Origin: Strigops habroptila
Lineage: Eukaryota; Chordata; Aves; Psittaciformes; Psittacidae
Length of the DNA stretch: 64,000 bases
Direction: 5' to 3'
Assembly (NCBI RefSeq): GCF_004027225.2
Contig: NC_046358.1
Coordinates: 64,527,528 to 64,591,527, forward strand
Of the stretch, positions 23,756 to 36,424 are shown piece by piece (position 1 is the stretch's first letter; every line of letters starts with the position of its first letter). The translations under genes were made by a program, and so were the position numbers. The notes beneath the pieces are model-generated. The model was given only the letters and a program-made list of their open reading frames with translations, had not been told where the DNA came from and searched no databases.

Positions 23756-26700
23756 TGCTGTCACATAGTTTGCAACAGAGCTGATTTTGTTCCTTTGCCT
23801 GTAAAGCTGCTTCACATGGAAATCTGTGTTTCAACTCTTACTACCAATATTATTAGAAAATCAGAATACTCCACTGGCTTCACTGAGATTGCCCTGGACT
23901 GAAATTGCTAACTCTCCAGGGCAAAGAGTCCTACATTTGCTCTAGGATAAATCAAACCATGGCATCACTCCCCAGAAACTTCATACAAACAGTACGTCAC
24001 TTACTGTAATAATTGATAATATCAATGATCCAAGAGCTAATTAAAATAATTTTCTCTTTCTTTTGTGCGTGTCTTCCCATCATCCCCCCCTTCTTCATTC
24101 CTTCTTTTTGCCTCTAAATGCAACCAAAAGAATGCCCAAAACTTATAAAGGTTTCTGTTTCAAAGAGTTTAATTCACAGAACAAGAATCTCACTTAGGAG
24201 AACAATCCATATTTTCACTACAACTGTACACACAGCTGTCTGGATTAGGGAAAATTTACCATTTCTCTGCCTCAAAGATGTAGACTTCCAGGGACACACA
24301 AAGAAACACTCTCAGTTTGAACTGCTCTAGCAAAGCCATTTTAGGAAATTGATCTTACAAGATAGAAAATGATCCACGGGGAACCTTTTGCAAGCTCAGA
24401 GCTCTGTTACATTGCTGTAAGGTCATCACCAAAGGTAGCAAGCAAAACTGACCCTAGGAAAACTGCACACACCAAAGAACATACAAATTCTTCTCATTGC
24501 CTCAATTAGGAAATCCTCAGCAAGAAAAGCCTAAGAGTGGTCTTTTCGTGTGGCTCCATGCTCAGCAATCAGCCTGCCAGGTGAAGCAGGTCCTCCCCTG
24601 CCCAGAGAGCCAAGGCAACACCAGAGCAACATGACGCAGCAAGGCACAGCATGCACTAACTACTCCCAAATGGTAAGAACTAAAACAAAGCTTTGCTCAA
24701 AGGACCACATCTTGGAGACTGGAACAGCTGGTCCAAGAGGATATAGTAATTTTGAAACTAAGCACTAACTTTCAGTCTTTTCTCTCCACTTGGGATGTCA
24801 TGTGTGCTGGGGTTTTTATCAATCTCTGCAGGAAGAGATTCTAACTTAGCCATAGCAGTTACGCATAAACTGCCTTGAGTTCTGGATCAGTTTTACTGCA
24901 AAGGACCTGCAACACAACCAAACAGTAGTTCTAAAGTAAGTCACCTCTGTTAGTAAAAGGCAATACACACAACTGCCAACATACTGCTGACATTTAACAA
25001 ATAACAGATAGCAACAAGACGTGAAGCAGCCAATGGGGCAGCCACAGACTTCCGGCCCATCTCATGGCAGCAGCAAAAGACCCCTCGCAGACCTCTCTCA
25101 GGATGGAGTAATAGACCAAAGGTCTTCAGTCTTCTCCCAGCCCAAGGGCTGATGAGCTTAACTGAAGAAAATAATTTTCCCAAGCTGTCTTCCAAGAAGG
25201 TTTATGCCAGAGGTGATATCCAAGCACAGGGCTATTCCTGTGTGCATTAGCAAAAAGAATTTATGTTCTGGTAGCTAAAAAAGCTTTATTTACCTAACTA
25301 CAGGCTTTGAATTTATTCACCTAGTACAGTGAATTTTTATTCATTGCTTCCCATGAACATCTGTCTTCCATTTTTTCTGCTCATGTTAGTTTTACAAGCC
25401 CTACCTTTTTTCACACCAGTTTTCTCTAAGTTTGTAAACTACAGGTGGGTTCCTCCAAGGCAAAAAGAACAGAATATCCATAACATCTTCCCCATCAGAC
25501 TTTCAGTATCAACAGTTTCAATCAGCGTCCTGAAAAAACACCTCTCAGTCATCTTCCCTGCAGCTCTGACTACCAATGTGTGAAAACTTACCATGACAGT
25601 TCACCAGCATGGCTGCAATTAGCTGCATGAAATAGCAATTGGAGATACTAAAATGTTTTGAGTATGTTCAGCCACTGCAGTCCTTAGAGAAATGACTGTA
25701 CTTTAATATTGTTTGTCTATAACACACAAACTTGGAGTCAGGGTATGGGGGAGAAAAACCCCACAAACAATTGATAACTTTAAATTAATAAATTAATCCT
25801 CTTCTTCTGGACATTAATCTGGGAATTGGTGAAAATTATGCCTCATTATATCATAAAAGATTGGAAACACGACTAACAAATCTGAGGTCTCTAGAATTCT
25901 CTCTGCTCTGGCTCCTAAACTGGTCTTGAGCAGGTAAAGAATGAGCTAAGATTATAGATCAGCTTCTTTTACATCTTAAAATGAAGTCAGTTAGCAGTGC
26001 AGATCCAGAACAAAAGCTAAATGAGATCATAATTGTCTGCCTCTAAAAATGGCTACAGAGGACAGACAGCAAAAAAGTGAGACACTAACACACGCACAGC
26101 AACACAGAGTAAAGCATAGCAAAGAAAAAACAAACATAGGAAGTCTCCACAATCAAAATGTCCCCAGATGCACTTTAATGTGCATACTAATTTCAATAAT
26201 AACGCCTTCCTCATCTAATAAGCATATTGTAGCAATTCAGTGCTTCCATCCCATGCGATGTTCTCTTAATCTGGATTTTACAGATTAAGTCCATGGTAAA
26301 ACTTGTTAATTCATAAAAAATTCATTTGAGTGATTGAAATTCATCAAGAATTTCACTCACAAAAAAAAAAAAAAATCACCATTTAAAAACATTTCACAAG
26401 CATTATCTTAGAATATTGAATGAAAACCACCACAATTCTAGAAGTGACTTATTCCATACCTGATACTCAGCTTGGCCAGTTAAATGCAATCCTGTTCCAT
26501 TTTGCCACTTTAACAGTTTGCAGCAAGTTGATGAAAGCCTTACTACATGTTACTAATCAGTTTCAACACATCAAATGTTTTCTTGTAGCTACACAGCTCC
26601 AGCTGCCTGTGTCTCTGCATGTGTATAATCACAGAGAGAAAATGCATACACCAAATCTATGCCTTGGAACTGCTTTGACTTACCTAGTTAGAAATAAATA

Positions 26701-26948
26701 CTGGGAGTGTTAAAATCTTACCCAAAAACAGTTCCCTGAAGATCTCTAACCTCAGCTACCTGAGAGCACACTAACAATAAATGCCATAGGTATTTCAGGA
26801 AAGTAATAAGGGCTATTTTGCAAAAAAAAATAAAAGAAAGCAACAGTTAAACCAGACCACGATTATACGGCATCAGTCTAGGCATCAAAGCTCTTATGAG
26901 TTCATGCAGACAGAAGTGAGATAAGAGAATTGAGGATGTTTGTCTTAC

Positions 26949-27077
26949 CTTGGAATAAAAATGCCTTGCTGGCATTGTGTAGTCCTGACACTTGTGTTAC
27001 ACCGAGGGTTGTATTCACAAGATCCAGTTCAGTGATGATATCAATTTGTAAGTCAGGATCCATTCCAAATCCTACAG
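26949..27077 (-). CDS. NELL1: NELL1 exon 2: start of mature protein
   Basis: The 129 nt encode (A)VGFGMDPDLQIDIITELDL then VNTTLGVTQVSGLHNASKAF and LFQ(D), the start of mature NELL1 leading into the thrombospondin N-terminal (LamG-like) domain. The acceptor is TCCAACAG before 27077; the donor is GTAAGA from 26948. Two N-glycosylation sequons are visible (NTT, NAS). Phase 1 at both ends fits exons 1 and 3. The sequence closely follows the mammalian NELL1 I recall and is less like NELL2. Confidence 0.93.
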
Positions 27078-30000
27078 CTGTTGGAGGCAGAAAGAGGGCG
27101 GGAGAGAGGGAAGGAAGGGAGGAATCAATTTTTATTTCAAATCAGGTAATGAAAAGAATGGAGAAGAATATCTAGTGCAGTGCGGACATTTATAGTACTT
27201 TTACATTCACACACACTGCATACAGTAATTACTTATAAGACAGTAACTCTGCTGCAGGAAAGAGAAGATTTTCTTCTCCAATTCTTTTAATTAAACTACT
27301 TCCTTTCCACAGATTTTACTACACACAAGTTGAAACAGTCTAAAACTGTAATATTAATTCAGTATCTTCATAAGCAAAAGCATAACCACCTATGCAAAGA
27401 GATGAAAGCAATTTGCAGCATTCATCTACTGGCCACACTATTTCTGGGGAGACGTGAGGACGGAAAATTCCTCTCACATCTCATACCTTGCTGTGACTAA
27501 CAGATCAGGCCCCACAGCTCATAGGCTAAACGTAATCTGTTTTCCTAACTGGGCCAAATGACCCTGGAGGAGATATGGCAGCAGGACAAAGGATGCCACC
27601 CTGTAATCCAAGAGCCCCAGGTGACTCCCAGAACTGTTGGGTATTGCTTGGGAAGTGCACCTCTGTATTCCAGCACAGGCGGTGCCAGCGAAGTGTGTCA
27701 AAGCCTACCTACAAATAGCAGACATTCCTTCACCTCCCGGTCTGCAGGAGCACAAATCTAAACTTTAGAAATGGCTACACCCAGGAAAAGGCTTGGCACT
27801 CCTTGAACTAGTAGGGACCTGAGGGGATTCACACCCCCAAGTAGTTTGAAGTTGCTATGTTCAAAAGCTCGGGGCAACTTGATGGTTATGGTGCACCAAG
27901 TTCGTTAAACAGACCTTTTTCTAGGGATACGAAGAGGCCAGCCTGACCACGGTGTCCCTCTCAACATAGCAATAAGTGTGACATGAGATTTGTGCCTGAC
28001 ATATAGGTCAAATGTCTCATGCAGGATTCAAGCACTTCCTTAGTGAAATTTTTCAGTAACACCGTTATTATCGGGAACAGGCTCCAGGAAAATCCTGACG
28101 CAGCTGAAGTCAATGGTAAAAGTCCTGCTGACTTCCATGGAGCAACAGCATTACCTGTAAAGCATATCCAGACTGATTTCCACAGAGTGGACTTCATGTT
28201 CAGGCCTAAATTGATTCATTTGTTATTCTCTTTGAAGGGGTCTAAGAAATTACTTAGGTGTGCAGAACGAGCAAGTTAAGTATTCTACTCATAAGCCATC
28301 TGTACCACAGCACTTTCTCCTTTCCTTTACTCAAGAATTAAAACTTGTTGGAACAACGTGTTGTGCTAATGCAGGGGATTCTACTACTCAAGGGACAGAG
28401 TAGAAAGCTTTAGTAGCAGCTTTAGGTCTCTAGCAACCTTACTCTACAAGGAAAATAAAGATCTAGAGGTGTCTGGCAGAACTGCATCTCCAAGGCTGCC
28501 AACATACCCAAGTGAGTAAATACACTGCGCTTTCATAAAGATGTGAATATAAGTACCTTATTGTAGGAAATTTAAATTAGATAATATGAACCCAGATAAA
28601 CTTTTCCAATGGTAAAAACTTCCCAGATAATCAGCAACATCATCAGGCTTTTAGCACTATCTTTGACTTCAACAACCCTAGACGCTCAGGCACTGAAGGA
28701 CCACAAGTGACACTTTGGACAACACCTTCCCCTTTTGGAATAAACACTGGCATTAGAAACAGCCAGCCAGCTCTTCTGGTCCCAAACCGCTTGCACGAAG
28801 TCAAGATCTACTGAAGAAACAGCCAACATTTACCAGTGACTGCTTCCCTCCAGTGTACCTGCCTCTGATTAACAGGACAAAACTTATCAACCTATCTATT
28901 CTCAACCTACAGCAACTCTTGCAGCGCAAGGGCTGCAACCTACAAACTCCAGACACAAACACATACACAAATACAGACAGTGGCCCTTCTGGGAGGGAAA
29001 AAAAAAAACAAACAACCCTGCATTAAAGCAAATATTGTTTTACAAGAAAAACTGAAGGACTTACTATTTCTTCCAAGGGTTTCATCCAGAAGAAAAACAG
29101 CACACTGTAAATTGTGTGAACTTACCTATGGGGAAAGGTAGTGTCTGCTATCCCTGCCAAAAACAGAATATGCTGCTCCCTCATTTGAAAGGGCTTGGAT
29201 ATATTCAGATCAGCAAAAACCTCCTAATATTAAGGGAGGATGAGTAGGCACTAAAACTTGCTCAACGGAAAGGATAAACTATGTCCAGAAAGACAAATCT
29301 TGACCCCATTAAAGCCACTGAAAGCTCTGCCACAAGCATCTAGAGGGTGAGGACAGAAACCGCATCCAGCAAGCATAGGCAATCCCATAAATCATAGTAG
29401 CTCCACTGCTCTATTAAAGCTTTTTATTCCAGCCTGAATACCTAAGGCTCAACAAGTATAGATCACGGTAGCTCCACAGGCTTCAATTTATATCAGTGAA
29501 GAATCTCGGGTGCCAACTTCAGTGTGTGCCCTTCCAGTTTTTAAAACGCTCTCAAAAGCTAAGACTATTTCTAATGTCACAGCAGCTATTTAGCAAGAGC
29601 CTACACTGCTTTAAATACCAAGTCATTTTCTGTAATGGCTCTTCAAACTGCAGCAAGCACTCAAAAGCCTAATTAATAATTAATAGACAACAAATCAGCA
29701 TCTTCAGTATGATAACCAAGTCTCCCCTGCAGCCTCCCACAGTCTATCAGAAAGATACCACAGGCATGTCAGCCTCACTCACATCTCGTTATTTTACGCT
29801 GCTTCTCTTCAGTGGAACAAGAAGCTGGCAAGACCATTTCTTTCTGAGGTAAATATTAATCATCAACCCGTCTGCTCTCACTGGAGAGCCATGCAAAGCC
29901 TGGGCCCGATCCTGACGGGTACAACTTTCAATTCCTATTCAAAGTAATTGGGCTGTCTTTCTTAAATCAGTGGCTTACACAAGCAGAACTCCCAACTAAT

Positions 30001-31207
30001 TCAGTCAGGTGGGCGGTAGCAGAAATCATCTTAGGACTTGGTGGATTTGGCCCAATCTGAACTGAAGGCACCACAGTCGATTTAGAGGATTAAGCCATAT
30101 GATTATGAATGATGTCACCAGGAAATCCCTAAAAGAAATTAATTCTGCCTTACAGCTCTGACAGCTTGTATGTTCTGCTTGCGCCTTTATCACCTCCACC
30201 CAAGCACCAGCAATCATGCCACGCTCCATCTAGCTAATGTGGAGCCATGCAATGTATGCAGCATATTTATCATTTCCCCAACATGTGAAACGAGCTCGTC
30301 AGGGATGGAAAACTTTAAGAAAAAGTACACTCCACACAAGCAAGTCACTTCCATGTACCCACATGCAGCCATCAATGCAGCGAAGAGCAAGCTTTCTCTA
30401 GGGCAGGCATTTTGCTCTTTCCCCTCACAACTTCAGCAGCAATTGTTGCACACAAAGAACTTCCCGATTGGCTTCGCAATTCCAAGAAGGGGTTTCAGGT
30501 CCTACAGACCATTCCAAAAGCCTGTGTGCATTACTGGTGGCAACACCATTGTGAAAGCGAGAGGCGGTATATTCTTCCAACTATTTTTATGACGCACCTC
30601 TCCAGATCTGTAGATTCTGATGAGATAATAACTGCCACAAGTATAATCGTAATTTGAAAACACGGATTCCTTGGCGCTTCTGATAACCGTTTTGGGTAAC
30701 CTCTTCGAGAACAGATACAAGCACTATCGCGAAACGTTCCCCTCACGACCTCCGACCGAGGAAGCGCGGTCCCCGTGGCAAAGGGAAGGAGAACAAAGCC
30801 TCCCAAAAGGAACACGAAAGGGTGCTTGGGTCGCGCTGTGCTGTCGGAATAACGCGGCGGGCACAGCACCGGCAGGCACACCGCGCCGCCCGCCTGGAAC
30901 GTGTCTTCCCACGGTAGCCGTTCCCTGGTACCCCGCTCCCCTGGTACCCCGCACCCCGGCCGCTTTCAGAAAACTTTGCCCCACCTGCCCTACCGCACCC
31001 GCGGAGCAGCGGACCCCTTGGGGGCTCCCCGCTGGGGACAAGCCGTGCTGCGCCCCGCGGCGACCCGCGCACGGACAGATGCCCGCCCCGCCGCGGCGGC
31101 AGCAGGCAGAGCCGGGGCCGCTCCCGATGCCGCTCCTGCACGCCGAGTCCCCGCTCTCCGGAGAGGCGGCAGGAGCGGCCGCCGGCCCCGCAGCCCCGGC
31201 CCCTCAC
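27078..31207 (-). other. NELL1 intron 1
   Basis: About 4.1 kb with no CR1. The island-proximal end is GC-rich. Weak palindromic repeat remnants occur at about 28103-28140 and perhaps 29461-29512. Otherwise unique AT-rich sequence without a gene. Confidence 0.85.
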
Positions 31208-31640
31208 CTGCCCCGGCGGCGGCCGCACACGCCCAGAGGAGCAGGAGGAGACCCATCGGCGCGGCGCGGGCGACGACGCCCGCCTCTCCCTCCCTCCTGG
31301 TGGCTGCAGCGGAGCCGCGCCGAGCCCAGCGCAGCCTCCGATGCGCGGACCGGCTCCGGCAGCAGCGGCAGCGGCTCCGCCCGCTGCCCAGGCGCGTCCC
31401 CGACCCCCCCCGGCAGCGGGGGCTCCCCGCCCGCCCCCCGCCGTGACGCGCGGCCCCCTCCCCCCCCCCCCGGGCCTCGCGAGCGCCGCCGCACGGCCGC
31501 GGCCTCGGTAGAGGGGGGGGGAGCCGTTGCCGGCCGTTCGCCCCGCTCCCCAGGCGCTTCACTGCTCTCCAACCGGCTCGTTTCCCACGCAACATGAAAT
31601 TCCCCGCGGCGCCGGGCAGTGCGCTTGTGCCACCGCTTCC
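30740..31640 (-). promoter_or_regulatory. NELL1: CpG island promoter of NELL1
   Basis: A sharp rise in GC and CpG density, in contrast to AT-rich flanks, surrounds the first coding exon. GC-box-like GGGCGG motifs (minus strand) occur around 31377-31383 and 31427-31437, upstream of the ATG, and at about 31079-31088 inside intron 1. I see no TATA box or CCAAT box in proper position. C12 at 31460-31471 and G9 at 31513-31521 could form quadruplex structure. The transcription start is not determinable from sequence alone, so the 5' UTR is not delimited. Confidence 0.85.
31208..31256 (-). CDS. NELL1: NELL1 coding part of exon 1: signal peptide
   Basis: ATG at 31256 starts M-G-L-L-L-L-L-W-A-C-A-A-A-A-G-A, a short hydrophobic signal peptide, followed by donor GTGAGG from 31207. 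The 49 nt leave one base (G) that joins CT of exon 2 to make Ala, after which the frame runs into VGFGMDPDLQ; this phase match is the reason for choosing this Met. The frame is also open about 113 codons upstream because the region is very GC-rich, but that stretch has no protein-like composition. NELL1 is a secreted glycoprotein with a thrombospondin-N/LamG domain, VWC and EGF-like repeats, linked to bone formation and to Robo3 and integrin binding. The signal peptide differs in sequence from the mammalian one I recall. Confidence 0.85.
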
Positions 31641-32778
31641 TCATCTCTCCAGGCATGGAAATAGTAAGAATCAACCCTTATTAACTATTTAGTCTAAGTA
31701 ATAATTAATGCCTAGTGTGAATAAACAAGTTCTGAGGTAGAATATGGAAATCCACTGAATGATAGGCTTTAAAGCACAGCTTCAAACACATCTTGAGCAA
31801 CCTCATGGATGAAGAATGCCTGAATCATTCCCGACTTTGTTCTGTTGATCACAAAAGTCCCAAGAGCTCGCAGGTGCTGCCAAAATAACAGAAGCATCTT
31901 AATAGTAAGTACCCGGACTGGAGCTGGTCCCGCACATGGGGGTCTTCCCACAGTCCATCTCAGTACCCAAATGATCACCCACTGCGAGAGCATTAGTCAT
32001 CTCAGAAGCAGTTTCAACTGCTCATGTTGGAAAAGGAGAGGACAAATGGATGGAAAACAAAAAACCGTGTTCTCCCAACCAATGCTATTCTTAGAGCTCC
32101 TCTAATGGCAGCAATTTATCTTCCTCTATCACCAAAAAATCTGATATTCTGATATGATCATGTTGAGAGTATGAATAGCCGAAAGACGTGACATTCAGAT
32201 AAGAATTAATACTGTGTTCCTGAACATTCACAGCAATTAAAAAAAAATATGGCACTTTTGCAAGAGTGAAGCATTACTCCTGGCAAGCAAGCTGGATTTC
32301 AGCTTAGATAGTATTCCTGTGAAAGGCTGTTCTTGCAGTCTCGGTTGGACTTCGAATGCTTCTTGATTTTGACCTGAATTATTGTGATGTTGCTAACTGC
32401 GTGGTGTTAAACTGTTAGTCCTGTCAGCCACAAAGCTTGTGGCATTTTATAGTTTGATGAAGTATTTTTGCCTAGGCCCAATATTTCTCAGAGTGGTTGT
32501 AAGGTTGGTAATGTGCCTTGGATAAAAGGTAATTAAAAGCACTATTACTCACAGCATAGCTGGACACGAGGACTCAGTTGCCAGCTGAACAGCAAATGCT
32601 GAAAAAAAGAGGAAAAAAAAACCACCTCGTAGCTCATGGGGTAAAATATCTCCTCAATTCACAAATAAGGCTCACATCCCACGAAAGCTTGGCTCCAAAG
32701 GGATACTCCTAATCCACACAGGCAAAGTTTATTCTGCAGCCAGTAAAGAGCAAGAATTAACAGCAGCACTTACCATAT

Positions 32779-33058
32779 TATCACAGAGTGGCTTGGCTTG
32801 GAAGGGACCTTAAAGATCATCCAGTTCCAACCCCCTGCCATGGAGGGGGACACCTTCCACTAGACCAGGTTGCTCCAAGCCCCGTCCAACCTGGTCTTGA
32901 ACACTGCCAGGGATGGGGAATTTACCACTTCTCTGGGCATCCTGTGCCAGCACCTCACCACACTCATAGGGAACAACTTCTTCCCAAGATCTAATCTAAA
33001 TCTCCCCTCTGTCAGTTTAAAGCCATTCCCTCTTGTCCTGTCACTACTTAAACTAAAT
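32779..33058 (-). mobile_element. CR1 3' fragment, intergenic
   Basis: Reverse-oriented from TATCACAGAGTGGCTTGG to CTTGTCCTGTCACTACTTAA. The octamer end is reduced to one copy. Confidence 0.9.
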
Positions 33059-33451
33059 ACAAAGAAATAGAGTAGATGTGAAAGAGGTGAGAATACAATA
33101 CGCCACATTTACCAACTGATAAATAGTTATAAAGGACTATATAATCAGTCCAACAGGCTGAAAGTATCCATGCCATGTTTATAATTATATAAATAACTAA
33201 CAAATGCACTAGAATAAGGCCTTACCAAGAGAAATAATTTGTCTATTTCTGTACTCGGCCATGGAGCAATACCTATGGCTTTTTTTTTTTTTTTCTAGTT
33301 CCCAAACACATGCTTAGCTTACTTTTGAAGACTGGAAAGTCTAAATTCAGCCTTACAACCAATTAGTCTATTAGGTTAGTATAAGACATGCCCTTCACAG
33401 TCTACATTCCAACCATAAGAATTTCGGTACCTGAAAGAATTATAAAAGTAT

Positions 33452-33590
33452 TGAATGGTTGGGTTGGAAGGGACCTTAAAGCTCATCCAGTCCCAACCAC
33501 CTGCCATGGCCAGGGGCACTTTCCACTAGACCAGGTTGCTCCAAGCTCCATCCAGCCTGGCCTTGAACACTGCCATGGATGGGGCAGTAA
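33452..33590 (-). mobile_element. Short CR1 fragment, intergenic
   Basis: Reverse-oriented from GAATGGTTGGGTTGGAAGGG to TGCCATGGATGGGGCAG. The terminal octamers are missing, so the 3' end is also eroded. Confidence 0.85.
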
Positions 33591-34049
33591 AATTGTCAGA
33601 CTTCACACATCTGCAATAGAAGATGTGCCTATCTTCTGGTCGATTAAGTGACATACATTGGTTTAAAGCGTGGCTTGGTTGAATCCATACAACCCAGTTA
33701 AAAGGACATGGGTTTTTCATCTGTTCCCATAAGTTTTAAAGATTTAATGGTGACAGTAAAGGACTGTCTCTTACTCCCTAAATCAATGTGTTGTGTCATG
33801 GACTCACATTGGTAGACTCTGGAGATCTGAAATTCCATGTGCCTCAGTTTTTCTTCCCGAAAAAGGGACTAATGACACTTACCTGCCTCTCAGGACCCTT
33901 ACAATGCTTGCTGGTAAATTCACACTTCTCCAGAATGAAATCTGCCTTATGTGTTCAAAGAAGTACTGTAGTATCCAATCACTAGGTCCTGCCACCTCCT
34001 GTCATCTGCACATATATCTCTCAGAAACACACATTTACAGGCAAAGTAC

Positions 34050-34073
34050 TTTTTTTTTTGGGGGGGGGGGGGG
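34050..34073. repeat. T10-G14 homopolymer pair
   Basis: Ten T followed by fourteen G. Runs like this are prone to length error in both the genome and the assembly. Confidence 0.9.
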
Positions 34074-34845
34074 AGAACTGATTACCAGAACTCTCGAAAA
34101 AGTCCTTCCGCATTGCTATTGAGCTGTCTCCAGGATTAGACCCACTCCTGGAATTGGTCACGGTCTTGGCACCATGCTCGTATCTCCTGTGTTGCCACAT
34201 TTGGTGCCACATTGTGATCAGACACTGTGCTTCAGCTATTGTATCTGAGAAAAGCCTGACAAAAGCTCACCTCTGCCAACAGTGAAACAGGTTGGATGAG
34301 TACCAATACCACAGCAGGCTGCTGGGAAGGGAAGAACCTGCTTCCCTATTGGTATTATGGCACATCACCCTCACCACACTGCAGGAATTTAGCTTTGAAC
34401 AAAAGATACAAGAACATCAGGTATCCTTACACTTTCCTCCTTCACTCACTCTTCCCTTACACCTCTCATTTGCATCTCCAGCAGATATGAACCTCGATAT
34501 TGAATTGATAGAATAAGAAGGATTTAAGGAAATCCAGTTAGTCCCCTGATAATCAATCAATTATTCCACAAGCTACAGGGCACTCGAACGGTTAAGAACC
34601 CAACCATTTAATTGATACTCACTTCTGCAGCTATGCAATATCTCCATTTCCCAAGAGGGCTGTTGCCAGTTGCTGCTAAGGATGTCTAACAATCAAATGG
34701 ATCAATTCTGCAGATACCTTAAGGCTGTGTGTTAAGAAAGAATGATGTTTGTGGCGCGCAGTGGGTGGGGAAGGAGGCGGTGGAAAAAGAGACAGTTCAT
34801 TCACCAGGAAAATGTCAATGTATTTTCTGCTTTAAACACCAGACA

Positions 34846-34851
34846 TTTATT
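34846..34851 (-). terminator. Candidate distal poly(A) signal of SLC6A5
   Basis: AATAAA on the minus strand followed at once by a GU-rich stretch (TGTCTGGTGTTT). It ends the CR1-free AT-rich region and is therefore my preferred distal 3' end. Inference only. Confidence 0.35.
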
Positions 34852-35161
34852 TAGAGTCTTTAGAGCCCATACATTATCGAATAATTTTCATTTAATCACA
34901 TTCAAATATAATAGGCAAATATATAATACAATAAATTGCATTTGTACACATAAATACAAAATTTGAGGTAGGGCCTCAAGAATAATGATTTCTGAAATTA
35001 AGAACATACAGCATTATAATATGCACTACATGAGATATATATGATGCATCCTTTGTAACATAATGTATCTCCTCCACATATAGCTAATGAAAAAAATTAT
35101 AATGACCTGGTTAGGGTACAAATCTTTATCCATAGGCAGCAGTACCCCATAGAATGCCTGT

Positions 35162-35184
35162 AAATATATATATATATTTATATA
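35162..35184. repeat. (AT)n tract
   Basis: TA dinucleotide tract in the probable SLC6A5 3' UTR. Confidence 0.85.
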
Positions 35185-35267
35185 CGACATTACGCAAGTA
35201 ATTAAGATTTAACCCATCAGTGATGGGTCCGTAATAAAGTGCCATAGGACACAGGGCGCAAATTCTC

Positions 35268-35321
35268 AGCTGGTGTGAACTGTCACAGCCCCACATGAAG
35301 CTGTGACAGTTTATACCAGCT
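35268..35321. repeat. Hairpin with 22-bp arms and 10-nt loop, MITE-like remnant
   Basis: Arm 35268-35289 (AGCTGGTGTGAACTGTCACA-GC) pairs with arm 35300-35321 around a loop of CCCACATGAA. Twenty of 22 positions are Watson-Crick; the other two are G-U in plus-strand RNA and C-A mismatches in minus-strand RNA. It lies in the probable SLC6A5 3' UTR. The flank 35255-35274 matches 4921-4940 at 19 of 20 bases, so it most likely derives from an old palindromic transposon family. Confidence 0.8.
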
Positions 35322-36407
35322 AAGCATCTACCTTACAAGGTAATTCTACATAATATAAATGACAGATAACAACAAGTTTTAGTCAATCAATAATTTTCCT
35401 TAACAATGGAAGATAGCTATAAGGCAAATGGTTACCTGAAGATGTTTAAACGTTATGGGCAAATAATAATATTGCGAGCAATAAGGTCCAGCCTGGTTCT
35501 CACATCATGTTAAACCCATCAGGAAAACCTTCTCTCTTTGGCCATAGGCTGCCTGAGAGTGACAAAGGCAGAAACCCCCAATATCCATACCCTCCCTGCC
35601 TCAAGTCGTCTACCTGAGTCCCTTGGGACTATCAAGCTCTGACCACTTTACAGTGGATACCATTTAACTACAAATGAAGAAACAAATGTCTCTTACAACA
35701 GCGTTACTTAGCAAAGCAGAGAAGCTGAGAAGCTTTCTGGGACACTGCTTTGCTACAGCTTTGCAAACCCACAATCCCTACAAAAGTCTGTCTTTGCAAG
35801 AAGAAGAGGAGCTGCAGAATAGGAAACCAACGTCTGCCAAAAACAAGCAACTGCTTTAACACAGACAACAAGAAATCATGTTATCCATACAACTGTACAT
35901 ATATTCAAAAAGGCCAAAAGTATTTAAAATAAACCAGGCATTGGAATTTTATGGTAAGAGAAAACCACATAGTGTATTGGAAGCAATGATCTTCAGCGCT
36001 GAGGCACATCTAATGCAGTCAGTGGAGCAGAACCTAAGCAGAAGACTACTTTGACCCAATTGAAACATCATAAAAGACAACCTAAGTCTTTCTCAATTAA
36101 AGGTCATTTTGTTAAACCCTTCTTTTTGGAAACAAAGTGCTGCCACATCTAGCTGAAACACATGTTGTGAACACTGCATATTAAACACACTAGGAAGACC
36201 CCAAATAATTTGAAGATGGCAAGCATTTGTATTAGGTATAATCTTTAATGCGTACAACAATGCATCTCAGCTCATCCAGAAATTAAATTTAATTTCAAAG
36301 AAAAAATAGGCAACATAATTTCACCAAATTGAACATTTTTTACTCACAAGATAGATAGATCTGCAAGTACGTACATCACATTTTTACTAATATGGCTTTT
36401 TCCCCTC

Positions 36408-36424
36408 TTTTTTTTTTTTTTTTT
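36408..36424. repeat. T17 homopolymer
   Basis: Seventeen T in the probable 3' UTR region; an A run on the SLC6A5 sense strand. Confidence 0.85.

Larger units (their letters stand above)
4005..26948 (-). other. NELL1 intron 2
   Basis: About 22.9 kb between exons 2 and 3, with nine CR1 copies or fragments. Long stretches with no recognised feature are 5841-8398, 10678-15088 (except an 18-bp palindrome at 11351), 15436-17083, 17232-18829 and 23760-26948. A pyrimidine-rich segment at 18830-19340 and moderately GC-rich sequence at 19520-21150 are unexplained. Confidence 0.85.
31641..34829. other. Intergenic spacer between SLC6A5 and NELL1
   Basis: About 3.2 kb, if the distal SLC6A5 poly(A) site is used, containing two minus-oriented CR1 fragments and homopolymer tracts (T15 at 33280-33294, T10G14 at 34050-34073). 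No gene seen. It presumably holds upstream NELL1 regulatory sequence. Confidence 0.6.

Noticed and set aside
30671..31597. A 308-codon plus-strand open frame and several long minus-strand frames in the CpG island
   Set aside because: GC-rich DNA has few stop codons, so long frames arise by chance. Composition is Pro/Arg/Ala/Gly low complexity and no domain is seen. Only the short NELL1 signal-peptide exon fits splice phase with exon 2.
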